7,020 nucleotides of DNA from Clostridiales bacterium (GCA_019422005.1 JAHZEF010000120.1:1-7020); one strand, 5' to 3'; positions 1 through 6,112 are shown, numbered from the stretch's first letter. The notes: generated by a model from the sequence alone, not told the origin. Program-made: numbers and translations.

Positions 1-16
1 AAGATTTGAATAACAC

Positions 17-23
17 GGGGAGG
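17..23 (+). promoter_or_regulatory. Ribosome binding site of the PPC gene
   Basis: GGGGAGG, 8 nt before the ATG at 32. It decides in favour of ATG 32 over the adjacent in-frame TTG at 29. The promoter would lie left of the window or in its first few bases and is not identifiable. Confidence 0.75.
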
Positions 24-31
24 TTTTTTTG

Positions 32-454
32 ATGGAATATCGCAGATTCGCCGACACATGGGTGGTTCGGATGGACCGCGGCGAGGAAATCGTCGGGCAG
101 CTGCAGGCCCTGGCCTCCCGTGAGCAGATCCGTCTGGCAGAGGTCAGCGCCCTGGGCGCCGTGGGAGAATTTACCGTCGGCGTTTACCATCCGTCCGAAC
201 GGCAGTACGCCTCCAATACGTTTACAGGCGATTTTGAAATCGTCTCCCTCACCGGAACCGTCACAGAGATGGACGGCCGCGCCTACCTCCATCTGCACAT
301 GAGCGCCGGAGACGGCCAGGGACGCGTGTTCGGCGGCCACCTCAACCGCGCAGTGGTCAGCGCAACGTGCGAGCTGATCGTGCGCTGCCTGGACGGCCAC
401 GTGGGCCGTCGGCCAGACCCCGGGATCGGTCTGAACCTGTTTGCCTTCGACTGA
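32..454 (+). CDS. PPC/DUF296 domain protein (AF0104-like), function unknown
   Basis: The 140-residue product is essentially one PPC domain (plants and prokaryotes conserved, formerly DUF296), the fold also found at the C-terminus of plant AT-hook proteins. The recognisable core is LHLHMSAGDGQGRVFGGHL at residues 86-104. His87, His89 and His103 sit where family members have conserved, possibly metal-binding histidines, and the glycine-rich GGH turn is intact. There is no signal peptide, membrane segment or DNA-binding extension, so it is a cytosolic stand-alone domain; the fold typically forms trimers. The ATG at 32 is chosen because GGGGAGG at 17-23 lies 8 nt upstream; the TTG at 29 is in frame but less well placed. 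The gene is convergent with the phosphate operon and has no visible partner in the window. Bacterial stand-alone PPC proteins have no firm biochemical role, so no function is assigned. Confidence 0.88.
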   Translation: MEYRRFADTWVVRMDRGEEIVGQLQALASREQIRLAEVSALGAVGEFTVGVYHPSERQYASNTFTGDFEIVSLTGTVTEMDGRAYLHLHMSAGDGQGRVFGGHLNRAVVSATCELIVRCLDGHVGRRPDPGIGLNLFAFD

Positions 455-491
455 GCGGCATTCCGCCTCCGGTTCCCGCAGAATCACCAGA

Positions 492-521
492 CGCCCCGCC
501 GGTTTTTGAACCGGCGGGGCG
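492..521. terminator. Perfect 13-bp hairpin between convergent genes, probable terminator
   Basis: Bases 492-504 pair with 509-521 without mismatch (GC-rich base of the stem, two T-A pairs at the top, TTTG loop). It sits between the convergent stops of the PPC gene (454) and the DUF47 gene (571-569), where a bidirectional terminator is expected. On the plus strand it is followed only by GTTTG, and on the minus strand there is no T-run, so it is not a textbook intrinsic terminator. A second short hairpin (stem 542-547 with 554-559) lies closer to the DUF47 stop. Confidence 0.5.
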
Positions 522-568
522 GTTTGCAGCTGGGCCGGGGCGCCGCGTGGTTCCGCGGCCCCATACGG

Positions 569-1192
569 TCAGGTATTGCCGATGGTGATGCTTTCCACAA
601 TATCCGCCACATCCTCGCAGGCGTCGAAGCACTTCTCAAAAAAGTCGTAGATTTCCCGCCAGACTACAATCTGAAACAGATCCTGCACCCCGGCGTGCAG
701 CTGCCGCATACAGGACATATACAGCGCGTCCGCCTCCTCTTCAATGTGGTTGATCAGGATAATGTATTCCGCCAGCTTTTTGGATTTTTTGAAGTTTCGG
801 AACTCCTGCAGCATCTGCCGCGTAGCCTCCACGCATTTGATCAGCAGCTCCGCCAGATCCGCCGTATCGCTGCGCAGGCGCCGGACGCCGGTGATATACA
901 GGCGGATCAGAATATCCTCCACCGAGTCGGTCACCTGATCCACAGCCTGGCTCAGCGTCATGATGTCGTCCCGCTCCAGCGGTGTGATAAACGCCCGGGA
1001 AACCTCCTCCACCAGCGCATGCTTGACCTCGTCGCCGCGGTGTTCTATGGCATGCAGCTCCTTCAGCCGCTCCGGCAGCTGCCCGGCATCGTAGGAGGCC
1101 AGCACGTTCCGCACCAGATACGCCGCGTCACAGGCGGCGTCGATCCCCCGGACAAAGGAGTCAAAGTAAAAATCCTCGGTCTTTTTCGCCAT
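569..1192 (-). CDS. DUF47 family PhoU-like protein, Pit accessory
   Basis: A 207-residue, highly charged, all-helical soluble protein of the DUF47/PhoU-like family (PF01865), of usual length for that family. These proteins are commonly encoded next to PiT permeases and are thought to modulate phosphate uptake; direct biochemistry is sparse. Visible features are the E-x-x-x-D metal-binding-type motifs typical of PhoU folds: E50/D54 in HAIEHRGDEV, the acidic stretch HIEEEAD at 149-155, and E186/D190 with E193/D197 near the C-terminus. The frame stays open far upstream into pit, but the start is placed at the ATG of MAKKTEDF because GAGGAGAGGA lies 9 nt upstream, overlapping the pit stop codon. 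It follows pit by 17 nt on the same strand, so the two are co-transcribed and probably translationally coupled. It could be called PhoU-like, but it is DUF47 and not the two-repeat PhoU of Pst systems. Confidence 0.92.
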   Translation of the reverse strand: MAKKTEDFYFDSFVRGIDAACDAAYLVRNVLASYDAGQLPERLKELHAIEHRGDEVKHALVEEVSRAFITPLERDDIMTLSQAVDQVTDSVEDILIRLYITGVRRLRSDTADLAELLIKCVEATRQMLQEFRNFKKSKKLAEYIILINHIEEEADALYMSCMRQLHAGVQDLFQIVVWREIYDFFEKCFDACEDVADIVESITIGNT

Positions 1193-1201
1193 GGTTCCTA
1201 T

Positions 1202-1211
1202 TCCTCTCCTC
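1202..1211 (-). promoter_or_regulatory. Ribosome binding site of the DUF47 gene overlapping the pit stop
   Basis: GAGGAGAGGA on the minus strand, 9 nt before the ATG at 1192. It overlaps the TGA of pit (1212-1210), so ribosomes finishing pit are positioned on this site. It fixes the start at 1192 and not further upstream in the open frame. Confidence 0.7.
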
Positions 1212-2262
1212 AAAACAGCACAATAAACAGCTTCGCCATACCAAAACCGATCAACCCGCATCCGGGGAAGGTCAGCACCCAGGTCAGAACCATATCCCGT
1301 ACCACAGAGAAGTTGATCGCCGACAGCCTCCGGGACGCGCCCACACCCATGACCGCGGTGGTCTTGGTGTGCGTCGTGCTGACCGGCAGGCCGAATACCG
1401 AAGACAGCAGGAGGCAGAATGCGCCCGCCAGATCCGCCGCAAAGCCCTGATAAGGCTGCAGCCGCACCATATCCATCCCCACGGACTTGATAATTTTGTA
1501 GCCGCCCAGGGATGTCCCCACCGCCATGATGACGGAGCACAGCAGCATCATCCAGACCGGCAGCTGGAACTGCCCCGGATTCCCGCTGCCGTTTGCCAGA
1601 AATACGCCCAGCATCAGCACCCCCATGAACTTCTGCCCATCCTGCGCGCCGTGCATAAAGGACATGGCTGCGCCGCCGAAGATCTGTGCGCCGCGGAAAA
1701 ATCCGGCCGTCCTGCGGCGGTCCATGCCGCCGCACGCCAGTTCCGTCAGCCGTGCAAAGGCAAAGCCGCTGCCGAACCCCAGCAGCGTGGAAAGCAGCAG
1801 CCCGTAAATCACCTTGACCCACTCTGCGCCGTTGATTCCCGCCGGGCCTCCATGCAGCGCAATGGCGGCGCCGGAAAGGCCCGCGATCAGCGCATGGCTC
1901 TCACTGGTGGGGATTCCGAAATACCAGGCCGCCACCGCCCAGAGGATAATGGCAACCAGGGCCGCGCACAGAGCCGTGACCGCCTCGCCGGTATCCCCGC
2001 CGAAGTTGACCATGTTGGTGATGGTAGCCGCCACCGTGGCGTTGAGCAGCGTCATGACCAGCACGCCCAGAAAATTAAACACCGCCGACATCAGAACGGC
2101 AGCCCGCGGCGCCATACACCGGGTGGCGACGCAGGTGGCAATGGCGTTGGGCGCATCCGTCCATCCATTCACAAAGATGACGCCCAGCGTCAGCAGTACC
2201 GTAACCAGCAGCAGCGGGCTGGAGAGCGCCTGTTCCACAAACCAGGAAAGCGAAATTTGCAC
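1210..2262 (-). CDS. pit: PiT-family inorganic phosphate transporter
   Basis: A 350-residue integral membrane protein of the PiT family (PF01384), low-affinity phosphate symporters driven by H+ or Na+ and usually transporting metal-phosphate complexes in bacteria. Both inverted-repeat signature regions are present: NGWTDAPNA at residues 32-40 with GIPTSESHAL at 116-125, and HGAQDGQK at 204-211 with GLPVSTTHT at 291-299. The aspartates of the two signatures are D36 and D208. About ten hydrophobic segments span the whole length, with a short basic cytoplasmic stretch (DRRR, residues 181-184) between the halves. The second signature has Gln207 where many members have Asn. The start is a GTG, supported by GAGGA 7 nt upstream. 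The gene is first in an operon with the DUF47 gene and is preceded by a Pho-box-like array and -10 element, suggesting phosphate-responsive control. Substrate ion (H+ or Na+) cannot be decided from sequence. Confidence 0.95.
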   Translation of the reverse strand: MQISLSWFVEQALSSPLLLVTVLLTLGVIFVNGWTDAPNAIATCVATRCMAPRAAVLMSAVFNFLGVLVMTLLNATVAATITNMVNFGGDTGEAVTALCAALVAIILWAVAAWYFGIPTSESHALIAGLSGAAIALHGGPAGINGAEWVKVIYGLLLSTLLGFGSGFAFARLTELACGGMDRRRTAGFFRGAQIFGGAAMSFMHGAQDGQKFMGVLMLGVFLANGSGNPGQFQLPVWMMLLCSVIMAVGTSLGGYKIIKSVGMDMVRLQPYQGFAADLAGAFCLLLSSVFGLPVSTTHTKTTAVMGVGASRRLSAINFSVVRDMVLTWVLTFPGCGLIGFGMAKLFIVLF

Positions 2263-2330
2263 TGTATTGTCCTCGCAGTCTCATGGGGTTTGGCAGCACG
2301 CCCCTCCGGAGCCCTTCGCCGCCATGATCA

Positions 2331-2336
2331 AGCATA
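2331..2336 (-). promoter_or_regulatory. Predicted -10 element of the pit-DUF47 operon
   Basis: TATGCT on the minus strand. The expected -35 position (2354-2359) reads CGGAAA, a poor match to TTGACA, and is covered by the repeat array. A weak -35 replaced by activator repeats is typical of promoters that need a PhoP/PhoB-class activator. Transcription would start near 2324, giving a leader of about 60 nt before the GTG. Confidence 0.45.
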
Positions 2337-2347
2337 GCGGAAATCCA

Positions 2348-2395
2348 GGTTAATTTCCGTTAAATTCTGTCGAAAATCCGTAAAAATCCCGTTAA
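2348..2395 (-). promoter_or_regulatory. Pho-box-like array of five TTAACG-type repeats upstream of pit
   Basis: Reading the minus strand from 2395 down, the hexamers are TTAACG (2395-2390), TTTACG (2384-2379), TCGACA (2373-2368), TTAACG (2363-2358) and TTAACC (2353-2348). Start-to-start spacing is 11, 11, 10 and 10 bp, one helical turn each, so all copies face the same side of the DNA. The Bacillus PhoP box is TTAACA-like hexamers separated by about 5 bp, and OmpR/PhoB-family regulators bind such direct repeats as tandem dimers. The array ends 11 bp before the -10 element, the standard activator position. What is seen is the periodic repeat; binding by a PhoP-type regulator is inferred. The binding protein could also be the response regulator encoded at 4131-4838. 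Confidence 0.6.
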
Positions 2396-2433
2396 GGCCC
2401 CACCGGCATTTCCGCTTTCCGCCTCTGCATACG

Positions 2434-2482
2434 CATAAAAACAGCAGGGATCTGCAGCCTCACAGACTGCAGATCCCTGTTT
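2434..2482 (-). terminator. Intrinsic terminator of pyk
   Basis: Bases 2445-2457 pair perfectly with 2467-2479 (13 bp, 9-nt loop at 2458-2466). On the minus strand the stem is followed by CTGTTTTTATG, a run of five T, as expected for a rho-independent terminator about 60 nt after the pyk stop codon. It separates pyk transcription from the pit promoter downstream. Confidence 0.88.
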
Positions 2483-2539
2483 CCGTACTGTCCCGCGTTC
2501 CTTTCCGGGCCGTAACGCCGCGGCAGGCGCGGCCCGCCC

Positions 2540-3970
2540 TTATTTGCGGCTTCCCACAACCTCGACCTTCAGGAGATTGGTGCTGCCCGGCGTGTCCAGC
2601 GGAACGCCCGCAGCGATCACCACCAGGTCGCCGTCCTCCACCACATCGATCTGCCTGGCGCAGTCCACCGCATGAAGCAGCAGCTCGTCAGATGTGTTCT
2701 GATCCCGCGCCATCACCGGGTAAACGCCCCAGCACATCCCCAGCTGATGATAGGTCTTCCGCACATGCGTGGCGGCAACAACCGGCTGGAACGGCCGGAA
2801 TTTGGACATCCTTCTGGCCGTGTGGCCGTACTTGGTCAGGGCGATGATCGCCTTGGCCCGGATATCCCGCGCCATGGTGCAGGCCGCGTCGCAGACGGCG
2901 TTGGTGTTGTCCGACAGCTCCACATCGTACCGGATATCCCGGTACGCCTGCATCTCAAAGGCGTCCTTCTCCGCCTGCTCGGCAATCGTCGCCATGACCT
3001 TGACCGCTTCCACCGGGTACTTGCCGGCAGCCGTTTCACCGGAAAGCATAATGGCGCTGGTGCCGTCAAACACGGCGTTGGCCACATCCGTAATTTCCGC
3101 ACGGGTCGGATGCGCACAGGAAATCATGGAATCCAGCATCTGCGTCGCGGTGATGACCACCTTGCCGGCCTGGTAGCACCGGCGAATAAACCGTTTCTGC
3201 AGGCCGGGCAGCCGTTCATAGTCGATTTCCACGCCCATGTCGCCCCGCGCAACCATAATGCCGTCGGCACAGCGCAGGATCTCATTGAAGTTCTCCACGC
3301 CCTCAATATTCTCTATCTTGGCGATGATCCGGATCCCATGGCCTCCGTTATAATTGATAAACTTACGCAGCGCGATCACGTCTTCCTTGCTGCGGGTAAA
3401 CGAAGCTGCAATATAGTCCACATCCTGGGAGATCCCGAACAGCAGATCCGATTTGTCCTGCTCGCTGAGATACGGCAGCTTCAGGCGCGAATTGGGAAGG
3501 TTGATGGACTTCTTATTGCTGACGACGCCTCCGTGCACCACCGTGCACCGAACCTCTGTCCCCCCGCAGCTGTCCACGCGCAGCTCCAGCTTGCCGTCGT
3601 CAATGAGTATGGACTCTCCGCCGGACAGCTCCTCCGGCAGGTTCCGGTATGTAATGGAGGCGCGGGTTTCGTCCCCCAGGATCTCGTCCGTGGTCAGAAT
3701 GAATCCGGCGCCGTCCTGCAGGACCGCGCTGCCGCCCTGGAAATCCCGCAGCCGGATTTCCGGCCCCTTGGTGTCCAGCATAATCGCCAGAGGGACGCCG
3801 AGACGCTCACGCACGCTGTGAATCATCCTGATTCGTTCGGCATGCTCCTCATGGCTCCCATGGGAGAAATTCAGGCGCGCAACGTTCATGCCGCTGCCGA
3901 CCATTTTCTCCAAAATTTCTTCCGAATGACATGCCGGCCCCATGGTACAGATGATTTTCGTTTTTCGCAT
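2540..3970 (-). CDS. pyk: Pyruvate kinase, short form
   Basis: Pyruvate kinase (EC 2.7.1.40) transfers the phosphate of phosphoenolpyruvate to ADP, giving pyruvate and ATP in the last step of glycolysis; it is cytosolic and tetrameric. The 476-residue product starts with the family N-terminus RKTKIICTMGPA. It contains the substrate-binding stretch MNVARLNFSHG (28-38), LDTKGPEIR (65-73), the B domain at roughly 75-160, and the active-site block IAKIEN (216-221) with catalytic Lys218. GDMGVE (243-248) carries the second metal-binding acid, and ATQMLDSMI (275-283) is also typical. The allosteric C domain spans about 345-476. It lacks the extra phosphohistidine-type C-terminal domain found in Bacillus-type enzymes of about 585 residues. 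ATG 3970 is supported by a modest AAGGA about 10 nt upstream. It appears to be its own transcription unit: 160 nt separate it from the regulator gene upstream and a strong terminator follows. Allosteric effector cannot be told from sequence. Confidence 0.97.
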   Translation of the reverse strand: MRKTKIICTMGPACHSEEILEKMVGSGMNVARLNFSHGSHEEHAERIRMIHSVRERLGVPLAIMLDTKGPEIRLRDFQGGSAVLQDGAGFILTTDEILGDETRASITYRNLPEELSGGESILIDDGKLELRVDSCGGTEVRCTVVHGGVVSNKKSINLPNSRLKLPYLSEQDKSDLLFGISQDVDYIAASFTRSKEDVIALRKFINYNGGHGIRIIAKIENIEGVENFNEILRCADGIMVARGDMGVEIDYERLPGLQKRFIRRCYQAGKVVITATQMLDSMISCAHPTRAEITDVANAVFDGTSAIMLSGETAAGKYPVEAVKVMATIAEQAEKDAFEMQAYRDIRYDVELSDNTNAVCDAACTMARDIRAKAIIALTKYGHTARRMSKFRPFQPVVAATHVRKTYHQLGMCWGVYPVMARDQNTSDELLLHAVDCARQIDVVEDGDLVVIAAGVPLDTPGSTNLLKVEVVGSRK

Positions 3971-4130
3971 AAGTTCCCGATCCTTTCCACATTGCGTCCG
4001 CCTGAGCGGGCTGCGGGAAAGATCCCGCCGGTTTTTATCTTATCAAATATTTCTCCGGATTTCCGCAGGAAAAGCGCACAAAAATATCAGAAATCCCCGT
4101 CATATTTCCGTTGTCCCGCCGGCCGCCCCG
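3971..4130. other. Intergenic region between the response regulator gene and pyk
   Basis: 160 bp that must hold the pyk promoter. AT-rich sequence around 4030-4095 contains a possible -10 (TAAGAT on the minus strand) but no convincing -35. A 6-bp hairpin (4013-4018 with 4023-4028) would lie in the pyk leader. Two weak copies of the repeat seen at pit, TGACGG (4102-4097) and CAACGG (4113-4108) on the minus strand, are 11 bp apart. I see no clear terminator for the regulator gene, so some read-through into pyk is possible. Confidence 0.35.
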
Positions 4131-4838
4131 TCAGTCGCCCTCGATCATCCGGTAGCCCACGCCCATCTCCGTAAAGATAAACTTGGGCGCTGCCGGATTT
4201 TCCTCAATCTTCCGCCGGATATTGGCCATATTGACCCGGAGGATCTGATTGTCGCTGCTGCCGTTGGGGCCCCAGACCGCCTTGAGCAGCATGTCGTAGG
4301 TCAGCACCCGCCCCGCATGCTTGGCCAGCAGCGCCACAATGCGGAACTCATTCTGCGTCAGCCGCGCATCCGCGCCGTCCAGATAGACGCGCCGCTTGTC
4401 AAAGTCCACCGTCAGCGGGCCGGCTGTGAACCGCCCTGTCTGGGCCACGGCCTCGTCCACGCCGCTGCTGCGGGCATGCCGCATGGCTGTGCGCACCCGT
4501 GCCAGCAGCTCGCTGGTGCCGAACGGTTTGGTCACATAGTCATCCGCGCCCAGATCCAGCGCCTCCACCTTGTCATGCTCCTGGCTCCGGGCCGACACCA
4601 CAATAATCGGCATCTGCGTCCACTGCCGGATAGCCCGGATAATCTGCTTGCCATCCATATCCGGCAGGCCGAGATCCAGAAGGATCACATCCGGACAATG
4701 GGATGAGGCCAGCATCAGCCCGTCCGCGCCGTTGCCGGCCCGCAGCACCGTGAAGTCGTTGGCCGTCAGGATGGTGCTCATAAAGCTGGCAATATTGGGC
4801 TCGTCCTCAATAATCAGGATTTTAGGCTTTACATTCAT
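4131..4838 (-). CDS. KdpE-like OmpR-family response regulator
   Basis: A 235-residue transcription factor with an N-terminal receiver domain (about 5-118) and a C-terminal OmpR/PhoB winged-helix DNA-binding domain (about 135-232). Receiver residues are complete: acidic pocket E11/D12, phospho-acceptor D55 in VILLDLGLPDMDG, Ser82 and Lys104 in TKPF. The winged helix shows LTQNEFRIVALLAKHAGRVLT, the recognition region RVNMANIRRKIE and the terminal GVGYRM. Sequence style throughout is closest to KdpE, the potassium-system regulator, but PhoP/PhoB proteins share this architecture. The start lies inside the last codons of the kinase gene (4-bp ATGA overlap), with GGAGGA 9 nt upstream, so the pair is translationally coupled. 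Its likely sites are tandem direct repeats, such as the arrays at 2348-2395 and 5997-6033, but this is inference. No kdpFABC genes are in the window, so the symbol is withheld. Confidence 0.92.
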   Translation of the reverse strand: MNVKPKILIIEDEPNIASFMSTILTANDFTVLRAGNGADGLMLASSHCPDVILLDLGLPDMDGKQIIRAIRQWTQMPIIVVSARSQEHDKVEALDLGADDYVTKPFGTSELLARVRTAMRHARSSGVDEAVAQTGRFTAGPLTVDFDKRRVYLDGADARLTQNEFRIVALLAKHAGRVLTYDMLLKAVWGPNGSSDNQILRVNMANIRRKIEENPAAPKFIFTEMGVGYRMIEGD

Positions 4839-5926
4839 ACGTTTGATTCCTCCAGAGGCAGTGTAAATTGCACGGCGGCCCCGCCGGCAGGCAGGTTCCG
4901 GGCGGACATTTTTCCGTTGTGGGCGCGGATGATGGTATTGCAGACTGAAAGTCCGATGCCGAGGCTCCGCTTGCAGTCGCTCTGCTCTTCCTCCCCGTGG
5001 CTGATGGTGCGCTCAAACAGCACCGGCAGGATCTGCGGGTCGATCCCACAGCCGTTATCCCGCACTTCGAATACGGCCGTGCCGCCTTCCAGCGTCACAG
5101 TCAGTTCAATGCTGGTGGCGCCCTCTGCATGGATCACGGCGTTCTCCAGCAGGTTCAGCAGCACCTGCTCGATCAGCATCGCATCCATGGGCACCAGCAG
5201 CAGCGCATCCGGCACCCGCACGCGGACGGTCTGCTCCGGGAACCGCTTTTTCAGCCGCACCACCGCGGCGCTGACCAGTTCCTCCGCCGCCTCCGGCCGT
5301 TTATAAAGCCTGGCGGTCCGGCCGCCGTCGTCCATCCTCGTGATCGACAGAAGGTTCTCCACCATGCGGATCAGCCATTGAGAGTCGTCCCGGATCTCCC
5401 GCGCCAGCTGCAGCCGTTCCTCCCCGGTCAGGCGCGCGTCATTCTCCAGGATGGCGGAACTGGCGCCGAGTATGGAAGTCAGCGGCGTGCGCAGGTCATG
5501 GGATACGGCCCGCAACAGATTGCCGCGCGTTTTCTCCCGCTCAGCCTCAATGCGCAGGTCTCCCTGGCGTTTGATCTGCGTGGTCATGGCGCTGGTCACC
5601 ACCGAAACCACCAGCATGCAGAGTATGGTCAGCGGGTAGCCGGAGATCGTGAAGTTAAACGCCAGATACGGGAAGGTGAACAAAAAATTCACCGCCAGCA
5701 CGCTGAGAAGCGCCGCGATAATCCCGTAAAAATACCCGCTGGTAAACCGTGAGATCACAAATACCGCCAGCAGGAACAGTTCCGCCACATATACGTCGCC
5801 GTCGTCAATGCGCCGCAGGAGCAGGCAGACCCCCGTCGTGGCCAGAAGCACCGCAGCGGTCACCCCCGTGTCCTTCCAGGAAAGGTGCATCTGTTCCCGC
5901 AGGCGGCAAACCTTTTTTCCCCGCAT
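4835..5926 (-). CDS. DUF4118 (KdpD C-terminal-like) sensor histidine kinase
   Basis: A 363-residue membrane sensor kinase resembling only the C-terminal half of KdpD. Residues about 20-115 form a four-helix membrane block (segments near 20-37, 46-61, 65-86 and 95-113), the DUF4118 domain. A short charged linker leads to the dimerisation domain, whose H-box SHDLRTPLTS places the phosphorylated histidine at His143. The ATP-binding domain is complete: N-box NLLENAVIHA with Asn262, G1 DNGCGI at 290-295, and G2 GIGLS at 323-327. The roughly 500-residue N-terminal KdpD and Usp domains of full KdpD (about 900 residues) are absent, and there is no large extracellular sensor, so the signal must be sensed in the membrane or cytoplasm. 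ATG 5926 has only a weak GGGTGA 6 nt upstream; Met13 (5890) is an alternative. It overlaps its regulator gene by 4 bp. The cognate signal may be K+, ionic strength or envelope state; it is not determined. Confidence 0.9.
   Translation of the reverse strand: MRGKKVCRLREQMHLSWKDTGVTAAVLLATTGVCLLLRRIDDGDVYVAELFLLAVFVISRFTSGYFYGIIAALLSVLAVNFLFTFPYLAFNFTISGYPLTILCMLVVSVVTSAMTTQIKRQGDLRIEAEREKTRGNLLRAVSHDLRTPLTSILGASSAILENDARLTGEERLQLAREIRDDSQWLIRMVENLLSITRMDDGGRTARLYKRPEAAEELVSAAVVRLKKRFPEQTVRVRVPDALLLVPMDAMLIEQVLLNLLENAVIHAEGATSIELTVTLEGGTAVFEVRDNGCGIDPQILPVLFERTISHGEEEQSDCKRSLGIGLSVCNTIIRAHNGKMSARNLPAGGAAVQFTLPLEESNV
4848..4853 (-). promoter_or_regulatory. Ribosome binding site of the response regulator gene
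   Basis: GGAGGA on the minus strand, 9 nt before the ATG at 4838 and lying inside the 3' end of the kinase gene. Together with the ATGA stop/start overlap it indicates translational coupling of the two-component pair. Confidence 0.75.
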
Positions 5927-5945
5927 TGTACATCACCCGCGTCTC

Positions 5946-5951
5946 AGTATA
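5946..5951 (-). promoter_or_regulatory. Predicted -10 element of the kinase-regulator operon
   Basis: TATACT on the minus strand, a 5 of 6 match to TATAAT. The -35 position (5969-5974, TGTATT) is poor. Transcription would begin near 5939, leaving a very short leader of about 13 nt before ATG 5926, which also fits the lack of a strong Shine-Dalgarno there. Confidence 0.45.
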
Positions 5952-5996
5952 ACAGGAACCGGGCGTAAAATACAGAGGATGCCCCCTCTTTTCTGT

Positions 5997-6033
5997 CGTT
6001 AAGAAACCGTTAAGTTTTTTCAGAATCTGTTAA
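5997..6033 (-). promoter_or_regulatory. Second TTAACG/TTAACA repeat array in the divergent intergenic region
   Basis: On the minus strand the hexamers are TTAACA (6033-6028), a degenerate CTGAAA (6023-6018), TTAACG (6013-6008) and TTAACG (6002-5997), at spacings of 10, 10 and 11 bp. The motif, orientation relative to the minus-strand operon and helical phasing match the array upstream of pit. It lies about 45 bp upstream of the kinase -10 and about 27 bp upstream of the -35 of the decarboxylase gene, so it could act on either divergent promoter. Autoregulation of the two-component operon is the simplest reading; binding is inferred. Confidence 0.55.
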
Positions 6034-6060
6034 GAATTCACAAATTTCTCCGCCTCCCCC

Positions 6061-6089
6061 TTGTCATTTCCCGGATAAACCGATACCAT
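6061..6089 (+). promoter_or_regulatory. Predicted promoter of the decarboxylase beta-subunit gene
   Basis: TTGTCA (6061-6066, 5 of 6 to the -35 consensus) and TACCAT (6084-6089, 4 of 6 to the -10) with an exact 17-bp spacer. Transcription would start near 6096, downstream of the in-frame ATG at 6088, which supports translation from TTG 6127. Confidence 0.45.
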
Positions 6090-6112
6090 GAGCGCGTTAT
6101 CTTCAATAAAAT

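Noticed and set aside
506..1450. Plus-strand open frame of 314 codons opposite the DUF47 gene
   Set aside because: Starts inside the intergenic hairpin region, has no ribosome binding site or domain, and lies opposite a well-supported gene.
1193..1822. Upstream in-frame extension of the DUF47 gene that would give a 417-residue protein
   Set aside because: The extension overlaps pit in another frame and is Arg/Gly-rich without family similarity; the strong ribosome binding site at 1202-1211 and the family N-terminus place the start at 1192.
1369..2337. Plus-strand open frame of about 322 codons opposite pit
   Set aside because: Low-complexity His/Arg/Gln/Ala-rich product typical of an antisense frame in GC-rich DNA; the opposite strand has clear PiT signatures.
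2458..2466. Possibility that the inverted repeat around 2445-2479 is a regulator operator
   Set aside because: The T-run on the minus strand and placement after pyk make a terminator the better explanation.
2672..4174. Long plus-strand open frame of 500 codons opposite pyk
   Set aside because: Mirror image of a high-GC gene. Its translation is rich in His, Arg, Pro and Gln with no domain, while the minus strand encodes an unmistakable pyruvate kinase.
3942..4706. Plus-strand open frame of 254 codons opposite the response regulator
   Set aside because: Spans the pyk start, an intergenic region and the regulator gene with no recognisable domain; antisense shadow.
4997..5752. Plus-strand open frame of 251 codons opposite the histidine kinase
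   Set aside because: Composition (His, Gln, Arg, Pro) and position mark it as an antisense shadow of the kinase gene.
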